Below, in pieces: positions 6,671-11,066 of a DNA stretch of 11,066 bases (the stretch's first letter is position 1; the number at the start of each line of letters is the position of its first letter). Under the pieces are notes generated by a model. The model saw only the letters and a program-made list of their open reading frames with translations, had not been told where the DNA came from and did not search any database. The DNA lies in contig NZ_QSDR01000055.1 of the NCBI RefSeq assembly GCF_003464085.1, positions 1-11,066 on the forward strand, written 5' to 3'. This DNA is from Clostridium sp. AM58-1XD (GTDB lineage: Bacteria > Bacillota > Clostridia > Lachnospirales > Lachnospiraceae). A program made the position numbers and the translations under genes.

Positions 6671-8017
6671 TTACGGTATCAGAAAATCGTCTTCTTCCAG
6701 ATGTGTCAGTTCATTGAAAATTGCCGCATTTCCAACAAGCGCCCTCTTCATAAAATCTGTTCTCACCTTATCTACCGGCCTGTGACAGTAGAGTTCCTGC
6801 ATAGGCGAATAACCGATTGCTGCAATCTTGTGTTTTCCGCAGACAACGGCCAGGTCCGTACCAAAATCCCAGTATCCGTAAGAAACAGGTTCGCCTAAAT
6901 ATTCCAAAGCCCTTGCTGCCGCCTTTACAAAAGGATGATCTTCCTCAATTTTCCATCCCTGCTTAATATTTGGAAGGGTCGCTTCCTTATTTGTATATGA
7001 TTTTCTTGGAACAGCGGCAACCGAAACCGTTGCGCGGAAATCTGCGTCCTGCTCCGTCATCTCGTCGATCAGTTCCTGAATCTGTTGCACTGCTTCTTCC
7101 GGCGTCTCCTGAGGAACGAGGCGCCTGTCAAAAGTAATTCTGCATCGGTCCGGAACTATACACATAGAACCGGGAGAACAGTTGATTACCGTCAGGGCGA
7201 TACTGGATTTCCCCAGCTTTTCATCCACCAGGAAGTCTTTCTGATATTTTTCTTCGATCGCCTGGATCAGTTTGGTGGCTTTGTTCACAGCATTGATTCC
7301 AAGCCACGGTGCGCTGCCATGGCTGGTAATTCCCTGAACCTCCACCTGTATTTCCACTCTGCCTCTGTGTCCCAGATACAGTCTCAATCCTGTAGCCTCA
7401 CAGGATACCACTCCGTGAACCGGTATCTGCCTTCCTTTCAGCGTTTCCAGAAGGGTGATCATTCCGATCTGCTCTGCGGGTTCTTCCAGTACAACACCTG
7501 TAAACATATAGTTTCCTTTTACCGGATAGCCCTCCTTTTTCAGCCGCACAAGGATGCCGCCGCTGTAAATCTGGCATGCAATTCCGGCCTTCACATCTGC
7601 TGCAGCACGCCCATGGATACATTCCGCCATCTCCACGCCCGTCCTCATTTCATTTTCAATTTCACAGATATCGATCTGGCCGCCGTAAGGATCGTAACCT
7701 TCCCATTCCGATACATCGCCGATGTCCACATGATCCATGTGACCATTGTACATGATCGTCGGTCCTTCCTCCGTACCGCGCACAATTCCAGTTACGTTTC
7801 CCCACTCATCCGTAAACACCTCATCAAATCCCAACTTTCTGCATTCGTCTGCATAAAGCGCGGCCACGTCTCCTTCTTCGCCTGACAAAGACGGGCACTG
7901 AATCACCTTTCTGGTGAATTCGACCATACCTGGCATAAATTCTTCCGCCAGCTGTATGATTCTTTCATTTCTATCGATTCTTTCATTTCTGTTTTCATTG
8001 AACTCTCTTTGATCCAT
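6671..8017 (-). CDS. M20 family metallohydrolase (YgeY-like)
   Basis: A 448-residue metallopeptidase-fold hydrolase, longer than its neighbour. Metal and catalytic residues are intact: H93 and D95 in GHMDHVDIG, D141 in GRAAADVKAG, E178/E179 in VVLEEP, E207, H233 in GITSHGSAPW, and H412 in YCHRPVD. The metal-site loop followed by W105 and DPYGGQI resembles the YgeY branch, linked in enterobacteria to selenium-dependent purine or diaminopropionate catabolism. None of those partner genes is present here. An insertion at about 113-135 separates the first metal motif from D141. The first 21 residues are charged and contain a duplicated hexapeptide (RNERID, RNERII) from an 18-bp DNA repeat. GGAGG (8028-8032) lies 10 bases before the ATG. 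Two different M20 enzymes side by side suggest two amide cleavages, or cleavage of two related substrates. Confidence 0.9.
   Translation of the reverse strand: MDQREFNENRNERIDRNERIIQLAEEFMPGMVEFTRKVIQCPSLSGEEGDVAALYADECRKLGFDEVFTDEWGNVTGIVRGTEEGPTIMYNGHMDHVDIGDVSEWEGYDPYGGQIDICEIENEMRTGVEMAECIHGRAAADVKAGIACQIYSGGILVRLKKEGYPVKGNYMFTGVVLEEPAEQIGMITLLETLKGRQIPVHGVVSCEATGLRLYLGHRGRVEIQVEVQGITSHGSAPWLGINAVNKATKLIQAIEEKYQKDFLVDEKLGKSSIALTVINCSPGSMCIVPDRCRITFDRRLVPQETPEEAVQQIQELIDEMTEQDADFRATVSVAAVPRKSYTNKEATLPNIKQGWKIEEDHPFVKAAARALEYLGEPVSYGYWDFGTDLAVVCGKHKIAAIGYSPMQELYCHRPVDKVRTDFMKRALVGNAAIFNELTHLEEDDFLIP
7958..7993 (-). repeat. 18-bp tandem duplication within the M20 gene
   Basis: Bases 7958-7975 and 7976-7993 share the first 15 positions (GATTCTTTCATTTCT on the plus strand) and differ at two of the last three. 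The unit is a multiple of three and keeps the frame, producing a repeated polar hexapeptide at residues 10-21. It looks like replication slippage in a tolerant N-terminal tail. Confidence 0.8.
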
Positions 8018-8042
8018 TCTCTCATTTCCTCCATACGTTTAA

Positions 8043-9329
8043 TTACCCGGAAACCAGGTTCGGCAGGAACATAATGATTCCAGGACACAACAGGAACAGC
8101 AGCAGCACGCCGATCAGTACAAACAGAAACGGCATGTTTTCCCGCACAATATCTTCCAGCGATACGCCTGCCACCCCCTGGGCGACGAATAAATTCATTC
8201 CGAGAGGCGGTGTCAGAAAACCGATACAGAGGTTGACGGTCATCAATATACCGAAAAATGTCTTGTTGTATCCCATAGCCGTAATGATCGGAACAAACAG
8301 GGGGGCAAACAGTACAATATTGGACGTGGTATCAATAAACATTCCCGTAATCAGTAGGAATCCCATTATCATGAGCAGAATCAGAACGCCGTTGGACGTA
8401 ATGCTCATCATAAAAGAAGAAAGTTGAGCCGGAATGCGGGCTAGGGTAAGAATCCTGCCGAATGTATTCGCGCCTCCCAGCAGAATCATAACAGGAGCCG
8501 ACAGAAGTCCCGCCTCGATCAGCGCGCCTTTGATCTTTCCCCAATTCAGCTCTTTATACACAAATGTACCGACGATCAGCGAGTATACAATTCCCATAAC
8601 AGCCGATTCCGTAGGCGTTACGATTCCCGTATAGATTCCTCCCAGAACCATAACAGGCATAATCAAGGCAAGCGCGCCCGATTTCACCTTGGACAGCACC
8701 CATCCGATCCCCCCTTCTCTGGGGACTCCGATATAGCCCCGTTTCTTGGAGATAACGATATTCACTACAATTAGTCCGACTCCCATGATAAGCCCGGGAA
8801 CAACGCCGGCCAGAAACATTTCCGTAACAGAAACGCCGGCTGTAACGGCATACACGATCATCGGAATGCTGGGCGGAATGACAGGGCCAATGGTGCTGGC
8901 TGAAGCTACGACGGCAGCCGCGTAATCGTCCCTGTATCCACGCTTCACCATGGCCGGAATCAGAATTGCGCCGAGAGCCGCCACAACTGCAGGGCCGGAA
9001 CCGGAAATTGCAGCAAAGAACATGGCCGCCACGATGGTAGCCGTTCCCAGGCCTCCTGCCGCACTTCCCGCTATGGCTTCCGCTACATCAATCAGCCGTT
9101 TTGCTATGCCGCTGCGGTCCATAAGCGTACCTACCAGCATGAAAAACGGCATGGCCATAAGCGTAAAGGAATCGGAACCAGTAACGAGAGACTGAGCCAG
9201 CGTGGCTACAAGCCCCCGGTCAGGATAATACATCATCGACGTAATAATCGTAGAAATAGACAGCGATACTGCGATTGGAATCGACAGAACAAGGCAGACC
9301 GCCAAAGAAAGAAATAGTACTCCTATCAT
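8043..9329 (-). CDS. dctM: TRAP transporter large permease subunit (DctM family)
   Basis: A 428-residue integral membrane protein, the ion-coupled translocation subunit of a TRAP transporter. It is almost entirely hydrophobic, with about eleven to twelve segments. Family signatures are present: GSGPAVVAALGAILIPAMVK in the first half, GPVIPPSIPMIVYAV soon after, TPTESAVMG in the middle, and GFLTPPLGMNLFV near the end. The frame is open to 9452, but that extension overlaps the small permease gene and is not membrane-like. ATG 9329 follows GGAGGTG (9335-9341) by 5 bases and overlaps the small permease stop as ATGA, which indicates translational coupling. With dctQ and dctP it forms a complete TRAP system for an organic or amino-acid-type carboxylate. 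Membrane topology was judged by eye. Confidence 0.95.
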   Translation of the reverse strand: MIGVLFLSLAVCLVLSIPIAVSLSISTIITSMMYYPDRGLVATLAQSLVTGSDSFTLMAMPFFMLVGTLMDRSGIAKRLIDVAEAIAGSAAGGLGTATIVAAMFFAAISGSGPAVVAALGAILIPAMVKRGYRDDYAAAVVASASTIGPVIPPSIPMIVYAVTAGVSVTEMFLAGVVPGLIMGVGLIVVNIVISKKRGYIGVPREGGIGWVLSKVKSGALALIMPVMVLGGIYTGIVTPTESAVMGIVYSLIVGTFVYKELNWGKIKGALIEAGLLSAPVMILLGGANTFGRILTLARIPAQLSSFMMSITSNGVLILLMIMGFLLITGMFIDTTSNIVLFAPLFVPIITAMGYNKTFFGILMTVNLCIGFLTPPLGMNLFVAQGVAGVSLEDIVRENMPFLFVLIGVLLLFLLCPGIIMFLPNLVSG

Positions 9330-9826
9330 TTGCCCACCTCCCCTGAAATCAGAGTCTTTATGCCGGGTATCAGGCTCGCCTGGACGGTTCGGACCGCCCA
9401 GCCGGCCATACCGATTACGCCCGGAACGTACATCACCCACATGGGCAGCCATGTCATCGCAGAAAAGACCTGTTTATTTACGAGAATATTGTTGATGATA
9501 ATGATCATGTAGCGGATCATATACAGGGAAAAGATGACGGTAACAACATCTCCGATCAAAAATACGACTGTCCCCATTTTTCCAGGCAGAAGCTGCGCCG
9601 CCGCAGAAACCTTCAGATGCTTTCCCTTGAGGGCTGCCAGACTGACCCCGACAAAAGTAAGCCAGACAAACAAAAGCCTTGTAAACTGCTCCGCCCACGA
9701 AAACGTATAGCTGAATACATATCTCGTAAATACGTTCACAGCTGTCACGATCACCATTACTGCGAAAATAATCGCCAGCATATATTCCTCGATCTGGTTA
9801 ATAAGCGGTTCCTTTTTTTCTTTCAC
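9326..9826 (-). CDS. dctQ: TRAP transporter small permease subunit (DctQ family)
   Basis: A 166-residue membrane protein with about four hydrophobic segments (roughly residues 16-33, 48-66, 86-108 and 128-148), the usual size and layout for DctQ. The segment SWAEQFTRLLFVW (43-55) holds the E and R typical of the family. It scaffolds the large permease DctM. An in-frame TTG lies at 9832, only two bases from AGGAGG (9835-9840). The GTG at 9826 has an 8-base spacing and is the better start. The stop codon overlaps the dctM start by 4 bp. A GC-rich hairpin separates it from dctP upstream, probably lowering its expression relative to the binding protein. Confidence 0.92.
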   Translation of the reverse strand: MKEKKEPLINQIEEYMLAIIFAVMVIVTAVNVFTRYVFSYTFSWAEQFTRLLFVWLTFVGVSLAALKGKHLKVSAAAQLLPGKMGTVVFLIGDVVTVIFSLYMIRYMIIIINNILVNKQVFSAMTWLPMWVMYVPGVIGMAGWAVRTVQASLIPGIKTLISGEVGK

Positions 9827-9834
9827 AGGCAAAA

Positions 9835-9840
9835 CCTCCT
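9835..9840 (-). promoter_or_regulatory. AGGAGG site that fixes the dctQ start at GTG 9826
   Basis: A full AGGAGG. It leaves 2 bases to the TTG at 9832 but 8 bases to the GTG at 9826, so it decides in favour of the GTG. Confidence 0.75.
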
Positions 9841-9853
9841 TCTCCTTTCTGAG

Positions 9854-9889
9854 AAGGGCCGGTTTTTAATTTTCTGTCAACCGGCCCTT
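9854..9889 (-). other. Intercistronic hairpin between dctP and dctQ
   Basis: Perfect 11-bp GC-rich inverted repeat (9854-9864 with 9879-9889) with a 14-base loop, 4 bases after the dctP stop codon. On the transcribed strand it is followed by CTCAG rather than a T run, so it is at best a leaky terminator. The likely role is to stabilise the dctP message and lower permease expression, as known for hairpins after binding-protein genes in other transport operons. That role is inferred from position. Confidence 0.75.
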
Positions 9890-9893
9890 TTGC

Positions 9894-10967
9894 TTACTTC
9901 TGAAGTTCTAATACTTTGTCAATATTCTCCTGTCCTATCTTATCTGCATATTTTTCATATACAGGCTGTACTGCTTCTACGAACGTTGCTCTCTCGTCTT
10001 CGCTCAGATCGATGACCTGCGTTTTTCCGCTGGCCTTGAATTCCTCTGCAATCGCCGCATCCTGGCGGGCCGTTTCCTCTCTTTCAAACACCTTGGCTTC
10101 AGCGATAGCTTCTTTTATGATTGCCTGGTCTTCTCCGGAAAGCTTCTCCCACGTAACCTTGGAGAACAGCACCGGCACCGGATCATATATATGGTTTGTA
10201 TTGATCACATATTTCTGTACTTCATTAAAGCCTGACAGTTTGATATTGGAATAAGGATTTTCCTGTCCGTCCAGAATTCCCTGCTGAAGGCTTGTAAACA
10301 CTTCCGAAAAAGCCATCGGAACCGCACTGGCCCCCATCTGATTAAAGGATGCGATATGAACTTCATTATCCATCGTACGAATCTTAAGGCCCTTCATATC
10401 ACTGACCGTATGTACCTCTTTATTGCTTGTCGTGAGCACGCGCCATCCCTGCGTCCACCACTCCAGTCCTACAAATCCGGCCCCGTCCATGCTGTCCAGA
10501 ATCGATCGGCCAAAATCACTGTCCAGAACTTTTTCAGCGCTTTCCGTATCTTTAAACAAAAACGGAAGGTCGAATATGAGTGTCTTATCCGTAAATCCTC
10601 CGACTGCAGCGAGTGCCGGCATTACCATGTCCTGAGATCCCAGCTGAAGAGCTTCCAGCATAACTCTGTTATCGCCCAGCGCTGAATTTGAATACACTTC
10701 AACCTTAATTCTCCCATTTGATTTTTCAGAAACAAGCCTTGCAAACTCTTTTGCACCTACATCAATCGGCGTATCGTCCTGTACAACGTGTCCCAATGTT
10801 AATACAATTTCCGCCTCCTGACTCTGTTCGGGAGCCTGTGTGTTCTGTTCTGCTTTAGCCGCTTCTGTACCTTTTTCCGGCGTCTGAGCTGAATTACCTC
10901 CACATCCAATCAGCATCCCCGCCGCCATTGCTGCCGCAGACATCACTGCCAGCCACTTTTTCTTCAT
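9894..10967 (-). CDS. dctP: TRAP transporter solute-binding lipoprotein (DctP family)
   Basis: A 357-residue extracytoplasmic binding protein anchored to the outer face of the membrane. It has a lipoprotein signal peptide: MKKK, a hydrophobic core, and the lipobox LIGC with the lipidated cysteine at residue 22. A polar Gln/Glu/Ala-rich linker runs to about residue 52. The mature domain has standard DctP marks: YSNSALGDNR (92-101), the carboxylate-binding arginine R197 in GLKIRTMDN, MGASAVPMAFSEVFTSLQQG (211-230), and GILDGQENPYSNI (230-242). AGGAGG (10975-10980) precedes the ATG by 7 bases. It is the first gene of the operon. The family binds organic acids, sugar acids, amino acids and related carboxylates; the ligand is not predictable here. 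Confidence 0.95.
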   Translation of the reverse strand: MKKKWLAVMSAAAMAAGMLIGCGGNSAQTPEKGTEAAKAEQNTQAPEQSQEAEIVLTLGHVVQDDTPIDVGAKEFARLVSEKSNGRIKVEVYSNSALGDNRVMLEALQLGSQDMVMPALAAVGGFTDKTLIFDLPFLFKDTESAEKVLDSDFGRSILDSMDGAGFVGLEWWTQGWRVLTTSNKEVHTVSDMKGLKIRTMDNEVHIASFNQMGASAVPMAFSEVFTSLQQGILDGQENPYSNIKLSGFNEVQKYVINTNHIYDPVPVLFSKVTWEKLSGEDQAIIKEAIAEAKVFEREETARQDAAIAEEFKASGKTQVIDLSEDERATFVEAVQPVYEKYADKIGQENIDKVLELQK

Positions 10968-10994
10968 GTTATTTCCTCCTTTATATTATTTTAT

Positions 10995-11009
10995 AATACA
11001 TTTTGTATT
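10995..11009. promoter_or_regulatory. 15-bp dyad downstream of the dctP promoter, possible operator
   Basis: AATACA and TGTATT are perfect inverted arms around TTT. The dyad begins about 7 bases after the expected transcription start, a position suited to a repressor. A second short dyad (TATA-CATT-TATA, 11014-11025) overlaps the -10 region about 18 bp away. The core AATACATTTT recurs at 3037-3046 near the regulator gene. Confidence 0.5.
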
Positions 11010-11022
11010 TTCTTATACATTT

Positions 11023-11051
11023 ATACTAGCATAGCACCTTATTATTGTCAA
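11023..11051 (-). promoter_or_regulatory. Promoter of the TRAP/hydrolase/LarA-like operon
   Basis: On the minus strand TTGACA (11051-11046) is followed after 17 bases by TAGTAT (11028-11023), with an upstream TG giving an extended -10. Start of transcription is expected near 11016, which gives a leader of about 50 bases before dctP. No other convincing promoter was seen between the six genes. Confidence 0.8.
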
Positions 11052-11066
11052 TTATTATCTATAAAA

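Noticed and set aside
6194..6898. Plus-strand open frame (234 codons) across the boundary of the two M20 genes
   Set aside because: It is antisense to both genes and to their junction and ribosome binding site; no family features.
7085..7885. Long plus-strand open frame (266 codons) opposite the YgeY-like gene
   Set aside because: It lies wholly antisense to a gene with intact metal-site motifs, has no recognisable domain, and has a composition typical of a shadow frame.
9330..9452. N-terminal extension of the DctM frame by 41 residues
   Set aside because: It overlaps the dctQ coding sequence in another frame, is polar rather than membrane-like, and ATG 9329 has an excellent ribosome binding site and ATGA coupling.

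Overview
The window looks like chromosomal DNA from an anaerobic, gut-type Firmicute of the Clostridia (Lachnospiraceae-like). The grounds are strong AGGAGG-type ribosome binding sites, very AT-rich intergenic DNA around moderate-GC genes, the protein family mix, and a lipoprotein-type TRAP binding protein with a Gram-positive-style lipobox. The organism is inferred from style only; no marker gene is present.

Layout. (1) 1-207 is an AT-rich leader with a perfect 33-bp tandem repeat. It precedes gdhA (208-1470, +), a RocG/GudB-sized glutamate dehydrogenase closed by a strong terminator (1545-1600). (2) 1791-2918 (-) encodes an ornithine cyclodeaminase/mu-crystallin family protein. It is transcribed divergently from an RpiR-type regulator (3149-3997, +), with a control region of about 230 bp between them. 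(3) From the right edge leftwards on the minus strand runs one apparent six-gene operon. It has a good promoter at 11023-11051 and the order TRAP binding protein dctP, small permease dctQ, large permease dctM, a YgeY-like M20 metallohydrolase, an ArgE/DapE-like M20 metallohydrolase, and a LarA-superfamily (nickel-pincer racemase-like) protein. Gaps inside the operon run from a 4-bp overlap to about 67 bp, and the operon converges on the regulator.

How it may work together (inference). The TRAP transporter would import an organic acid, probably an N-acylated or otherwise amide-linked amino acid or hydroxy acid. The two M20 hydrolases would cut amide bonds. The LarA-like protein would invert a hydroxy-acid-type stereocentre. 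The cyclodeaminase-family protein would act on an amino or imino acid, and the RpiR regulator with its SIS domain would sense an intermediate. Glutamate dehydrogenase could handle the nitrogen, but it has its own terminator and may simply be a neighbour. I do not recognise this set as a characterised pathway, and the substrate cannot be read from the sequence.

No tRNA, rRNA, CRISPR array, transposase or phage gene was seen.
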